Of a stretch of DNA of 64,000 nucleotides, positions 1 to 8,076 are shown piece after piece. The stretch is from Rhodopseudomonas sp. BR0M22 (GTDB lineage: Bacteria; Pseudomonadota; Alphaproteobacteria; Rhizobiales; Xanthobacteraceae), in assembly GCF_010907035.1 (NCBI RefSeq), contig NZ_QUMK01000022.1, positions 1 to 64,000 on the forward strand. The letters are read 5' to 3'. The stretch's first letter is position 1. Every line of letters begins with the position of its first letter. Under the pieces are notes generated by a model. It saw nothing but the letters and a program-made list of their open reading frames with translations, made no database searches and was not told the DNA's origin. Both the position numbers and the translations under genes were made by a program.

Positions 1-178
1 GCCGAACTACACCCGCCCCACCCGTCTGCCCGATGGCGTGAGCGTCGCCGGCGACTACACCGGCTCGTCGGGAGCGTCGTCGAGCCCGTTCTCGTTCCTC
101 GAGAACCTGTTCGGCGGACCGCAGCCCCGGCCGCAGCAGCCGGCTGCGCGCAATCAGCGCCGGGTCTACACCCGCTGA
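1..178 (+). CDS. C-terminal end of an unrecognised protein (cut by window edge)
   Basis: The reading frame is open from base 2 to a TGA at 176-178 and gives the last 58 residues of a protein whose start lies outside the window. The tail is rich in Pro, Ser, Gly and Gln, with a Pro/Gln/Arg stretch just before the end (RRVYTR terminus), and looks like a disordered C-terminus. A strong terminator follows 46 bases after the stop, so this is the end of a transcription unit. No domain is visible and I do not assign a function. A cell-envelope role would fit the next gene but is only a guess. Confidence 0.6.
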   Translation, partial: PNYTRPTRLPDGVSVAGDYTGSSGASSSPFSFLENLFGGPQPRPQQPAARNQRRVYTR

Positions 179-224
179 GCAGCTTTCGCGTCTTCCGGGC
201 GCGCACAGCTAGCGAGAGATCTTC

Positions 225-253
225 AAGGGCTCGCCGCGAGGCGGGCCCTTTTT
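225..253 (+). terminator. Rho-independent terminator of the gene cut by the left edge
   Basis: An 11-bp stem (AAGGGCTCGCC at 225-235 pairing with 240-250, one G-T pair) with a GCGA tetraloop is followed directly by a T run. It separates the truncated first gene from the M15-like peptidase gene. Confidence 0.85.
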
Positions 254-463
254 GTCGTTAACTTAGATTAACCATCCTCCATCTAGATTGGGGCACCGGG
301 CTCGATTTCGCCATAGTCAGAGGGTTAGGGTTGACAATCGACTTGGGGTCACGGGCGCCGTTTCCGGATCGCTAACTTCGGTGAACGGCGCGTTTACCCT
401 GCCACGCAGGCTTGGGGTTCGCGGGCAAGGGTTTGTTGGTCGACCATAGGTGGGGCTGCGTTC

Positions 464-2107
464 GTGCTGGCTGCAATTTCGCGCCGTCTGAAATCACTGT
501 CGATGCCAAGAGCCGGTTACGGCGCCGTATTGACGACGGCGTTGCTCCTGGCCGGGGCCGGTTCGGTCCATGACGCGTCCGCGGTCGGCGATACCCGGAC
601 CCTGTCGTTCCACCACACCCATTCGGGCGAAAACCTCACCGTCACCTTCAAACGCAGCGGCCGCTACGACGAAGACGCGCTGAAGCAGCTCAACCATTTC
701 CTGCGCGACTGGCGATCCCAGGACCAGACCGTGATGGATCGCCGGTTGTTCGACATCCTGTGGGAAGTCTACCGGGACGTCGACGCCAAGCAGCCGATCC
801 AGATTATTTCCGCCTACCGCTCCCCCTCCACCAACGCCATGCTTCGCCGCCGCTCCTCCGGGGTGGCGCGCCACAGCCAGCACACGCTGGGGCATGCGAT
901 GGACTTCTTCATTCCGGGCGTCGCGCTCGAGCGGATCCGTTTCGCCGGCCTGCGGCTGCAGCGCGGCGGCGTCGGGTTCTATCCGACCTCTGGCTCGCCG
1001 TTCGTGCATCTCGATACCGGCGGAATCCGGCACTGGCCCCGGATGACCGCCGACCAGCTCGCCCGCGTGTTCCCGGACGGACGCACGGTGCACATCCCGT
1101 CCAACGGCAAGCCGCTGCGCGGCTACGAGCTGGCTCTGGCCGATATCGAGAACCGCCGCGACGGCAGCAGTGCCGCGCCGGCCAAGACCAATTTCCTGGC
1201 AGCGCTGTTCGGCGGCAAGTCGCGAGACGACGAAGACGAACAGGCAGCCGCCAAGCCCTCCTCCGGCGCCAAGCCGATGGCCGACATCAAGGTCGCCGCT
1301 GCTGATGCCGTCGCGGCAGCCGCCGGCGTCAAGACTGCCGATGCCGGCAGCAGCGATCCGGTGCCGGTGCCGCGCGCCAAGCCCGCCGCCGCGATCCAGC
1401 TCGCCTCCGCCAGCGACGTAGTGCTGCCGGCGCCGCGTCCGGCCAAGGCCGTCCAGGCGGAAGCAAAATCGGCCAACGCCAAATCGGCCGAGCCGAAACT
1501 GCAGACACCGGCCGACATCATCAATGCCCGCGGCTTCTGGGACGATTTCCCGCTGGCCTCCGAGCAGGCGAAGCGACCGCAGGTCGCCGCCGTCAGCGCG
1601 CGCGAGGCGTTGGCCGCCGCTGATAAATCGGACGAGGTGGCAATGAATGCGCTGGCCTACGCCCCGTCGGTCCAGGACAACAGCTCGCAGCATGCGCGAA
1701 GCCGGCACCCGCGGGTGGTCACTGCCAGCGCGCCGATCCCGCACAGCTTCCGCCCTCATCCGCAGCGCCATGCGGCAGTGTCGGACAAGATCGACACCGT
1801 GATCGGCAAGTCCGAACAGGGCAAGACGGTCGTGGCGAATTCAGCGCGGCTCGCCGCCGCCGGCAGCCGGGACAACGACGTCTGGATTCGCGCGATGATC
1901 CTGATGCCGCGAGCGATCCGCACCGCCGCAACGGTGATCGGCGACACCGACATGACGCTGCTGACCGGCTATTTCGCCAAACCGGACGCCACGCTGGCGA
2001 TGGGCTTTGCCGACGACCCGCAGCCGGGCCTCTATGCCGATGCCTTCAGCGGCACGGCGGTGGCGACGCTGACCACCACGTCGTTCCCGGACCAGGCATC
2101 GCGCTGA
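464..2107 (+). CDS. DUF882 / M15-family (YcbK-like) peptidase with long disordered tail
   Basis: Predicted exported cell-wall protein. A hydrophobic segment near residues 20-33 (AVLTTALLLAGAG) followed by an Ala-rich stretch looks like a signal peptide. Residues about 45-215 match the DUF882/peptidase M15 fold: SAYRSP, SRHSQHTLGHAMDF-like metal-ligand region (H-S-Q-H-x-x-G-x-A-x-D) and the FVHLD motif that supplies the remaining zinc ligand. This family cleaves peptidoglycan cross-links or stem peptides. The C-terminal 330 residues are low-complexity Ala/Lys/Pro with no recognisable domain, which is long for the family. The start is a GTG at 464; an in-frame ATG at 503 would leave the signal peptide intact. 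It is followed by a terminator shared with the convergent DUF2312 gene. Confidence 0.85.
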   Translation: MLAAISRRLKSLSMPRAGYGAVLTTALLLAGAGSVHDASAVGDTRTLSFHHTHSGENLTVTFKRSGRYDEDALKQLNHFLRDWRSQDQTVMDRRLFDILWEVYRDVDAKQPIQIISAYRSPSTNAMLRRRSSGVARHSQHTLGHAMDFFIPGVALERIRFAGLRLQRGGVGFYPTSGSPFVHLDTGGIRHWPRMTADQLARVFPDGRTVHIPSNGKPLRGYELALADIENRRDGSSAAPAKTNFLAALFGGKSRDDEDEQAAAKPSSGAKPMADIKVAAADAVAAAAGVKTADAGSSDPVPVPRAKPAAAIQLASASDVVLPAPRPAKAVQAEAKSANAKSAEPKLQTPADIINARGFWDDFPLASEQAKRPQVAAVSAREALAAADKSDEVAMNALAYAPSVQDNSSQHARSRHPRVVTASAPIPHSFRPHPQRHAAVSDKIDTVIGKSEQGKTVVANSARLAAAGSRDNDVWIRAMILMPRAIRTAATVIGDTDMTLLTGYFAKPDATLAMGFADDPQPGLYADAFSGTAVATLTTTSFPDQASR

Positions 2108-2136
2108 CCGCTGCGCCTCGATCCGATCGTGTCCAT

Positions 2137-2169
2137 AAAAAAATGCCCGGGTTCGTCCCGGGCATTTTT
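2137..2169. terminator. Bidirectional terminator between convergent genes
   Basis: The stem AAATGCCCGGG / CCCGGGCATTT has A-rich and T-rich flanks on both sides, so it can end transcription of the peptidase gene (+) and of the DUF2312 gene (-). Confidence 0.88.
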
Positions 2170-2261
2170 CGTTTTGGGCGATGTCTTGCCGTTGAGCGAT
2201 GCCTTGCCGGATCGTCGCGCGGATCGCGACGGTCCGGTCCAGACTCCGACCGACGCCGGCC

Positions 2262-2534
2262 TCAGAGCATCCCGAGCGCCTGCATATAGGTTTCCAGGAT
2301 GGTCTCCTGCTCGGCGCGCTCATTGGCGTCCTGCTTGCGCATGCGGACGATGGTGCGCAGCGCCTTGACGTCGAAGCCGTTGCCCTTGGCCTCCGCATAG
2401 ACGTCGCGGATGTCGTCGGAGATCGTCTTCTTTTCTTCCTCGAGACGCTCGATCCGCTCGATGATCGCCCGGAGCTGGTCCTTGGCAAAATTGGTCGCGG
2501 GATCGTCCTGGACGGCGGCAGCGGAGGTGGCCAT
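2262..2534 (-). CDS. DUF2312 (UPF0335) family protein
   Basis: Small soluble protein of 90 residues, almost entirely charged helix. The core ([20 protein letters not shown], then [15 protein letters not shown] and [10 protein letters not shown]) is the diagnostic signature of the alphaproteobacterial DUF2312/UPF0335 family, whose role is not established; a nucleic-acid or structural role has been suggested from GapR, a DUF2312 protein of Caulobacter that binds overtwisted DNA. The ATG at 2534 is preceded by AGGAG at good spacing, so longer upstream in-frame starts are rejected. Confidence 0.9.
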   Translation of the reverse strand: MATSAAAVQDDPATNFAKDQLRAIIERIERLEEEKKTISDDIRDVYAEAKGNGFDVKALRTIVRMRKQDANERAEQETILETYMQALGML

Positions 2535-2720
2535 CGTGCACTCCTGGCAGATAATGATTGGAAAAAGCGGCGGGGCGGTCGCCTCGCGCGCCGCATCTGC
2601 GCCGGACACTCTTCGCCGCGGCGGCTCCCGTCAAGGGGCATCACGCCGATCCACAGCGACCCACAGCGGAAATCGCCGCCGCCGAATTTGCGCCTTGATG
2701 GGCGGCGTGGACGCGCCGCG

Positions 2721-3020
2721 TCAGTGACTGTGCGGGTGAGATTTCTTGAACGCCTCGACCTGGTCCGCGGTGGCCACGCTCTGGTACTTCGCCTTCCAGG
2801 TCTCGTAAGGCATGCCGTAGACCGCCTCGCGGCTCTCGTCCCGACTCATTTCCACGCCCTGTGCGTCGGCGGCGTCCTTCAGCCAGTTCGACAGGCAGTT
2901 GCGACAGAACCCGGCGAGATTCATCAGATCGATGTTCTGAACGTCGGTGCGCTCGCGCAGATGCGCCACCAGACGGCGAAACGCCGCCGCTTCCAGTTCT
3001 GTCCGGGTGCTGTCGTCCAT
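2721..3020 (-). CDS. DUF1244 family protein
   Basis: A 99-residue protein matching the DUF1244 family of alphaproteobacteria and cyanobacteria, known mainly from structural genomics. Visible family features are AAFRRLVAHLRERTDVQNID, then NLAGFCRNCLSNWL with a CxxC pair, and the tail YGMPYETWKAKYQ. The paired cysteines could bind metal, but that is inference. The C-terminus ends in a His-rich SHPHSH. The ATG at 3020 has an AAGGTGA-like ribosome site. Monocistronic by position; function unknown. Confidence 0.88.
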   Translation of the reverse strand: MDDSTRTELEAAAFRRLVAHLRERTDVQNIDLMNLAGFCRNCLSNWLKDAADAQGVEMSRDESREAVYGMPYETWKAKYQSVATADQVEAFKKSHPHSH

Positions 3021-3208
3021 GCGATCACCTTATGCTGAGCTTGTGGTGCTCCCCAAATGGGGACGGGCTGAGATTTTGCCACATCTGGAGGCTACAGCCG
3101 ACTCCGCCGCGCCGTGGCTCCGGTCCAGAAGGCTCGGCGGGAGGCGCGGCCGTTGACAGGCCGCCTCTGTCACGCGAAATCATCAGCAAATTGGTATAGC
3201 TTGGCTGC

Positions 3209-3793
3209 ATGATCATCATAGATTCCCTTCCCTTCCGGCAGATCTGGGCCCGCCCCGCCGCAGCCGTGACCGCGGCGCTGGCCGTCGGCGCGCTGCTGTG
3301 CGGCAGCGCTCCGGCCTCGGCCGACTTCCGGCTGTGCAACAACACCTCGAGCCGGGTGGGAATTGCGCTGGGCTACAAGGACGTCGACGGCTGGACCACC
3401 GAAGGCTGGTGGAACGTGTCGTCGCGGAGCTGCGAGACGCTGCTGCGCGGCGCGTTGGTCGCCCGCTACTACTACATCTACGCGCTCGACTACGACCGCG
3501 GCGGGGAATGGTCCGGCCAGGCGTTCATGTGCTCGCGCGACAAGGAATTCACCATCAAGGGGACCGAGAACTGCCTGGCGCGCGGGTTCGACCGCACCGG
3601 CTTCTTCGAGGTCGACACCGGCGAGCAGCGGGCCTGGACCGTGCAACTGACTGAAAGCAACGAACAGAACATGCAAAAGCTGCCGGGAATGCCCGGGGCG
3701 CCAGGGACCGGACTGCCGGGCATCCCGCCGACGCCGGGCCGCACCGCCCCCGCCACGCCTGGCACGCCAGGCGAGGCCGGGACCAAGCCATGA
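3209..3793 (+). CDS. DUF1036 exported protein with collagen-like tail
   Basis: A 194-residue exported protein. Residues about 15-38 form a signal peptide ending near ASADF. The mature part matches DUF1036, a small beta-rich, Cys-containing domain (FRLCNNTSSRVGIALGYKD, GWWNVSSRSCETL, FMCSRDKEF, ENCLARGF). The last 40 residues are a Pro/Gly-rich repeat (PGMPGAPG, PGIPPTPG, PATPGTPG) resembling collagen-like spacers. The stop overlaps the pyruvate kinase start by 4 bases (ATGA), so the two genes are probably translationally coupled even though no functional link is known. Confidence 0.88.
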   Translation: MIIIDSLPFRQIWARPAAAVTAALAVGALLCGSAPASADFRLCNNTSSRVGIALGYKDVDGWTTEGWWNVSSRSCETLLRGALVARYYYIYALDYDRGGEWSGQAFMCSRDKEFTIKGTENCLARGFDRTGFFEVDTGEQRAWTVQLTESNEQNMQKLPGMPGAPGTGLPGIPPTPGRTAPATPGTPGEAGTKP

Positions 3794-5223
3794 GACGCCT
3801 GCGCCGGATCAAGATCCTCGCCACGCTCGGCCCCGCCTCCTCCGACAGCACGATGATCCGCAAGCTGTTCGAGGCCGGTGCCGACGTGTTCCGGATCAAC
3901 ATGAGCCACACCCCGCACGACAAGATGCGGGAGTTGGTGAAGACCATCCGTAACGTCGAAAGCAGCTACGGCCGGCCGATCGGCATCCTGGTCGACCTGC
4001 AGGGACCGAAGCTGCGGCTGGGGTCGTTCGCCAACGGCCCGATTCAGCTCAACAACGGCTCGAACTTCGTGCTCGACTCGATCAAGGAGCCGGGCGACGC
4101 AACGCGTGTGCATCTGCCGCATCCGGAAATCCTCGCCGCGCTGAAGGTCGGTGACGCGCTGCTGCTGGACGACGGCAAGGTGCGGCTGATCTGCGAAGAG
4201 ACCGAGGGCGACCGCGCGGTGACCCGCGTGGTGATCGGCGGCAAGATGAGCGACCGCAAGGGCGTCAGCCTGCCCGACACCGACCTGCCGATGTCGGCAA
4301 TGACCAACAAGGATCGCGCCGACCTCGAAGCCGCATGCGAAACCGGCATCGACTGGGTGGCGTTGAGCTTCGTGCAGCGGGCCGAAGACGTCGTCGAGGC
4401 CAAGCGGATGATCCGCGGCCGCGCCGCCGTGATGGCCAAGATCGAGAAGCCGCAGGCAATCGACCGGCTGCAGGACATCCTCGACGTCTCCGACGCGCTG
4501 ATGGTGGCGCGCGGCGACCTCGGCGTCGAGATGCCGCTGGAGCGGGTGCCATCGCTCCAAAAGCAGATGACCCGCATGGCGCGGCGCGCCGGCAAGCCGG
4601 TGGTGGTCGCGACCCAGATGCTGGAATCGATGATCACCAGCCCGGTGCCGACCCGCGCCGAAGTCTCCGACGTGGCGACCGCGGTCTATGAAGGTGCCGA
4701 CGCGATCATGCTGTCGGCTGAATCTGCCGCCGGCAAATATCCGGTCGAAGCGGTGTCGACGATGAACCGCATCGGCGAAGAAGTTGAGCGCGACGTCACC
4801 TATCGTACCGTGGTAACGGCACAGCGCCCCGATCCGGAAGCGACCGCCGGCGACGCCATCGCCGGCGCGGCGCGGCAGATCGCCGAAACGCTCGACCTGT
4901 CGGCGATCATCTGCTGGACATCGTCGGGCTCGACCGCGCTGCGCGTCGCACGCGAACGTCCGAAGGTGCCGGTGGTGGCGATCACCCCCAGCATCAGCAC
5001 CGGCCGCAAGCTGTCGGCGGTGTGGGGCGTGCATTGCGTCGTCGCCGAAGACGCCAAGGATCAGGACGACATGGTCGACCGCGCTGGCCGCATCGCGTTC
5101 CGCGACGGCTTCGCCAAGTCCGGGCAGCGCGTCATCATCGTCGCCGGCGTCCCGCTCGGCACCCCCGGCGCCACCAACATGGTCCGCATCGCCTATGTCG
5201 GACCGAGCGACGCGGACGTGTGA
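3790..5223 (+). CDS. pyk: Pyruvate kinase
   Basis: Converts phosphoenolpyruvate and ADP to pyruvate and ATP in lower glycolysis. The 477-residue length is normal. Visible family features: the N-terminal RRIKILATLGPAS substrate strand, FRINMSHTPHDK, VDLQGPKLRLG of domain A leading into the B domain, the active-site KIEKPQAID, the metal-binding VARGDLGVEMP, and the C-terminal allosteric-type domain starting near residue 345. The ATG overlaps the end of the DUF1036 gene by 4 bases. Downstream is a palindromic intergenic repeat rather than a classical terminator. Confidence 0.97.
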   Translation: MRRLRRIKILATLGPASSDSTMIRKLFEAGADVFRINMSHTPHDKMRELVKTIRNVESSYGRPIGILVDLQGPKLRLGSFANGPIQLNNGSNFVLDSIKEPGDATRVHLPHPEILAALKVGDALLLDDGKVRLICEETEGDRAVTRVVIGGKMSDRKGVSLPDTDLPMSAMTNKDRADLEAACETGIDWVALSFVQRAEDVVEAKRMIRGRAAVMAKIEKPQAIDRLQDILDVSDALMVARGDLGVEMPLERVPSLQKQMTRMARRAGKPVVVATQMLESMITSPVPTRAEVSDVATAVYEGADAIMLSAESAAGKYPVEAVSTMNRIGEEVERDVTYRTVVTAQRPDPEATAGDAIAGAARQIAETLDLSAIICWTSSGSTALRVARERPKVPVVAITPSISTGRKLSAVWGVHCVVAEDAKDQDDMVDRAGRIAFRDGFAKSGQRVIIVAGVPLGTPGATNMVRIAYVGPSDADV

Positions 5224-5265
5224 GGCGGCGCGGAGAGGCAAGCCCTCCCTCGTTCAACCTCACGG

Positions 5266-5417
5266 TCGTGCTTCCGGGGCGCGCGTAGCGGGAGTCCGGA
5301 ATCCATAATCACCGAGTGAGTTGTTGCGCTAGCTAATCCCCATCGCCCAGTGCTTGACAGCTTGCACAGGGCATATGGATTCCGGGCTCGCTCACTTCGT
5401 GAGCGCCCCGGAATGAC
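5266..5417. repeat. Palindromic intergenic repeat, family A, copy 1
   Basis: Two arms (5266-5306 and 5375-5417) are imperfect inverted copies of each other around a 68-bp centre. The right arm has an inner hairpin (TCGCTCACTTCGTGAGCG) and ends in CCCCGGAATGAC. A second copy lies at 6218-6326, so the two flank the hicAB pair. The element sits just after pyk and could fold into a long RNA hairpin. Confidence 0.85.
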
Positions 5418-5479
5418 AAACGAGAGGCTGAGCGTCGGGTCTGGTCGCCCGTGTTGAGCAGAGACGTAAATGCGGCGGA

Positions 5480-5917
5480 TCAGGCCGCCTCTTCGACTCC
5501 GATGACCAGCCGCTTGCCGAGCGCACGTAACGCTTCAACCATCGCCGGCAACTTGGTCGGGTGCCGTGGATCGAGGATTCGGCGAACCTCCTTCTCGTCT
5601 TTGCCCATCCGGCGAGCCAATTCGCTTTTGTTGATACCGGCCTCCGCGAAGGCTTCCAGGACTGCCAGTTTCGCAGCGACCTCGGGGGCAACTGCAATCA
5701 TGATAAGCCCCTTGGTCTTGGTCTTCGCTTTCGGCAGCGGAAGACCGCGCTGCGGATAGCTCAGAAGCGCCAGACCAAGAGCTTCCTCCGCCTGCGCGCG
5801 GGCGTCAGCCATATCGTCACCCTGAGTGATCGCCTCGGGTACATCGGGAAAACTCACCACGACGACGCCGCGCCGATCGCCCGGCTCGAAATCTGCCGCG
5901 TAGGCGTAGGTTTTCAT
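5480..5917 (-). CDS. hicB: HicB-family antitoxin
   Basis: Antitoxin of a type II HicAB system. Residues 1-65 are the HicB partial RNase-H fold (YAADFEPGDRRGVVVVSFPD, then the acidic GDDMADARAQAEEAL helix). Residues about 85-145 are an HTH DNA-binding domain (NKSELARRMGKDEKEVRRIL) expected to autorepress the operon. At 145 residues it is the long HTH-carrying HicB type. The ATG at 5917 has GAGG upstream; an in-frame TTG at 5923 is less likely. It lies 35 bases downstream of hicA on the same strand, the canonical toxin-first order. Confidence 0.9.
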   Translation of the reverse strand: MKTYAYAADFEPGDRRGVVVVSFPDVPEAITQGDDMADARAQAEEALGLALLSYPQRGLPLPKAKTKTKGLIMIAVAPEVAAKLAVLEAFAEAGINKSELARRMGKDEKEVRRILDPRHPTKLPAMVEALRALGKRLVIGVEEAA

Positions 5918-5952
5918 CGGCAAATCCTCATTCGGTGGCCACCGTCGGCCGA

Positions 5953-6153
5953 TTAGTCTGCAAGACCCAGATGTTTTCGTATCTTCCTCGCGGTCTTGGG
6001 ATCGATCTCACGACTCGGCAATGTCGTCAGGCGATCGCCGACGAACACCATCGCGTGACCGCCTTTGCCCTTGCGATAGTCGACGCGAAAGCGCAGCCCG
6101 CGAGCCTGGGCCTCTTCGCGCAACTCCGCGATGAACCGATCACGCTTGTCCAT
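5953..6153 (-). CDS. hicA: HicA-family mRNA interferase toxin
   Basis: A 66-residue protein with the dsRBD-like HicA fold. The GKGGHAMVFVGDR segment carries the conserved catalytic His, followed by the family's LPSREIDPKTARKIRKHLGL end. HicA proteins cleave mRNA until neutralised by HicB. The gene precedes hicB in the same operon. The pair is bracketed by two copies of palindromic repeat family A, which may mark the insertion site of a small mobile cassette. Confidence 0.9.
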   Translation of the reverse strand: MDKRDRFIAELREEAQARGLRFRVDYRKGKGGHAMVFVGDRLTTLPSREIDPKTARKIRKHLGLAD

Positions 6154-6217
6154 GCCGAGACCTCGACCGGACCAGCATCGGACATTTTTGTCCGATTGTC
6201 AAAGTTCGCTAGCCTTG

Positions 6218-6326
6218 TCGTTCCGGGGCGCGCGAAGCGCGAATCCGGAACCTCGAGATGGTCTGGCCTGAGGGGCGACAACTCTGGATTCCGGGTTCGC
6301 TCACTTCGTGAGCGCCCCGGAATGAC
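6218..6326. repeat. Palindromic intergenic repeat, family A, copy 2
   Basis: Same architecture as the copy at 5266-5417 but with a shorter centre. The left arm (6218-6252) carries TTCCGGGGCGCGCGAAGCG, and the right arm (6285-6326) is nearly identical to the first copy. It lies between hicA and the osmC-type gene. Confidence 0.85.
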
Positions 6327-6340
6327 AGGGGAATTGGCGC

Positions 6341-6769
6341 TCAGCTCACCAGCTTCGCATCCAGCGTGATCTTGGTGTTGAGCAGCTTCGAGACCGGGCA
6401 GCCGGCTTTGGCCTTGGCGGCGCAGTCCTGGAAGGTGGCGTCGTCGGCGCCGGGGATCTTGGCGGTGAGCGTCAGGTGAATTGCGGTGATGGCGAAGCCG
6501 TCTCCCTGCTTCTCCAGCGTGACGTCGGCCTTGGTTTCCATCTGCTCGGCGGTGAGCTTGGCTTCGCCGAGGATCAGCGACAGCGCCATGGTGAAGCAGG
6601 CTGCGTGCGCCGCGCCGATCAGCTCCTCGGGATTGGAGCCCGGCTTGCCTTCGAACCGGCTGGAGAAGCCGTAGGGATAATCCGACAGCGCACCGCTCTT
6701 GGTCGAGATCGCGCCCTTGCCATCCTTGATGCCGCCCTGCCATTTCGCCGAGCCGGATGTCGTGCTCAT
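6341..6769 (-). CDS. OsmC/Ohr-family peroxiredoxin
   Basis: A 142-residue cytosolic thiol peroxidase that reduces organic hydroperoxides. The two catalytic cysteines of the OsmC fold are visible: Cys58 in AAHAACFTMAL and Cys124 in KAGCPVSKLL. The N-terminal SAKWQGGIKDGKG and the FSSRFEGKPGSNPEEL stretch are typical of the OsmC rather than Ohr subgroup. The ATG at 6769 has a GGGAGA ribosome site. No neighbouring regulator such as OhrR is present. Confidence 0.93.
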   Translation of the reverse strand: MSTTSGSAKWQGGIKDGKGAISTKSGALSDYPYGFSSRFEGKPGSNPEELIGAAHAACFTMALSLILGEAKLTAEQMETKADVTLEKQGDGFAITAIHLTLTAKIPGADDATFQDCAAKAKAGCPVSKLLNTKITLDAKLVS

Positions 6770-6892
6770 TGGGATCTCCCTGATTGATGTCGATGACCGA
6801 CCGCCATCACCCGAGCGAGCGACGGCCTTGAGGTGGACCTTGGATGTGGGGTGGTTCAGCCGAATTCAAAGCGCGATGGACGCAGAAGCGCC

Positions 6893-7555
6893 TCAGATGT
6901 CGCGGCCTTCGACCTTCTCGGACAGCGTCTTGACGAGGTCCGGCACCTTGTCGAGGTGAGGATTGAGCGCAAGCGCCTGGCGGAACGCATCGAGCGCGCG
7001 TTTGTCGTCGCCGAGTTCCTGCATGATCATACCGAGCCCGGCGAGCGCGCCGAAGTGGCGCGGCTCACGCGCCAGCACCTGCTCGATGTCTTCGAGCGAG
7101 CGCATGTACTCGTTCTGCAGATAGTAGATCGTTGCGCGCCGGTTCCAGCCTTCGACATAATCCGGCTTCAGCTCGAGCACGGCATCGAGCAGCTTCAGCG
7201 CGACGTCATACTGCTTGGCGTCCATCGCCACTTTCGAGCGCGCCATCAGCAGCGCCGTAGTGTCGCTGCTGGTCTGGCTCCACAGCGCCCAGATCCGCCC
7301 TTCGACGTGTTTGGCGCTGGCTTCATCCGGCGCGGCCTTCAGCGCTCCGAACAGGAAATCGAGCCCCTTGGTGCGATCGGTCGGCACCCGGGGCAGCTTC
7401 TCCGGTGGCGCCGGCGGCTGGGCGAGCGGCTTCTCCAGCGGATGCTTGGGCCCATCGGGTGCCTGGGCCCACGCATCATGAGGCGTTCCCAGCAGCAACG
7501 CGGCGAGAGCCAGCAGGCACGGGGCCATACCCGAATGTCGGAGGACGAACGCCAT
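6893..7555 (-). CDS. Exported TPR-repeat protein
   Basis: A 220-residue protein with a cleavable signal peptide (hydrophobic core CLLALAALLLG, processing near DAWAQA). Residues about 32-60 are Pro-rich. Residues 105-205 hold roughly three tetratricopeptide repeats (AKQYDVALKLLDAVLELKPD, NEYMRSLEDIEQVLAREPRH, GDDKRALDAFRQALALNPH). It is probably a periplasmic scaffold; no specific partner can be read. The start at 7555 is chosen because it gives a complete signal peptide; ATG at 7528 is also possible. Confidence 0.85.
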   Translation of the reverse strand: MAFVLRHSGMAPCLLALAALLLGTPHDAWAQAPDGPKHPLEKPLAQPPAPPEKLPRVPTDRTKGLDFLFGALKAAPDEASAKHVEGRIWALWSQTSSDTTALLMARSKVAMDAKQYDVALKLLDAVLELKPDYVEGWNRRATIYYLQNEYMRSLEDIEQVLAREPRHFGALAGLGMIMQELGDDKRALDAFRQALALNPHLDKVPDLVKTLSEKVEGRDI

Positions 7556-7651
7556 CGGTGCAGTCTAGACACGACAAAGCGCGCTGCAAAGCAGCGCGCA
7601 CGTCACAGCGGCGTGAAATCGAAGGCGCGAGCCGCAAGCGGCCCGGCGCAA

Positions 7652-7777
7652 TCAGCCCTGGCGGGCCTTGAAACGGCGCTGGGTCTTGTTGATGACGTAG
7701 AGCCGGCCCTTGCGGCGAACCAGACGGTTTTCGCGGTGACGGGCGAGCAGCGACTTCAGCGAGTTACGGACCTTCAT
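7652..7777 (-). CDS. rpmJ: Ribosomal protein bL36
   Basis: A 41-residue basic protein translated from ATG at 7777: begins [10 protein letters not shown], continues [20 protein letters not shown] and ends with a Gly. This is the zinc-independent (cysteine-lacking) form of bL36 common in alphaproteobacteria, a component of the large ribosomal subunit. It stands alone, as this form usually does outside the ribosomal protein operons. Confidence 0.95.
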   Translation of the reverse strand: MKVRNSLKSLLARHRENRLVRRKGRLYVINKTQRRFKARQG

Positions 7778-8076
7778 GGGTCTACCCTGACTGTTTGAAA
7801 GGCCGTGACAATTGGCCGAATGCAAAATGAGAACAGCCCGCTGGCGGGGAGCCCGCCCGGGACGGTGTTTATCTATCCAGCGAGTCCCGGCGTGTCAATC
7901 GATCGGCTGCCGGAACCGGCGGATCGCTTGCGGAAAACCAGGAACCGAGGCGATCGCACGCCGGCGTGGGGCGGAATCCTGTTGGCCGAGCCGCTTCACA
8001 GCTCCACAAAATAATTATACACCATAATCAATTCTATGCCGCCAAGAAGGCGAGCAACGCCCGAAGGAAACGCCCG
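7778..8076. other. Divergent intergenic region between rpmJ and amidohydrolase
   Basis: About 300 bases with no convincing gene. The part next to the amidohydrolase contains an AT-rich stretch at about 8008-8038 (TTATAC and CATAAT hexamers) that is the likely promoter for that gene. The part next to rpmJ must hold its promoter, but I cannot place it. Confidence 0.45.

Noticed and set aside
2199-3038. Long plus-strand frame opposite the DUF2312 and DUF1244 genes
   Set aside because: Both minus-strand genes match known families and have ribosome sites. The opposite frame is a compositional shadow.
3490-5241. Long open frame on the minus strand opposite pyk
   Set aside because: It mirrors codon structure of the strongly supported pyk gene in GC-rich DNA. 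The protein has no recognisable domain and no ribosome site.
5266-6326. Repeats considered as a CRISPR array
   Set aside because: Only two large palindromic copies with genes between them. There are no regularly spaced short repeats and no cas genes.
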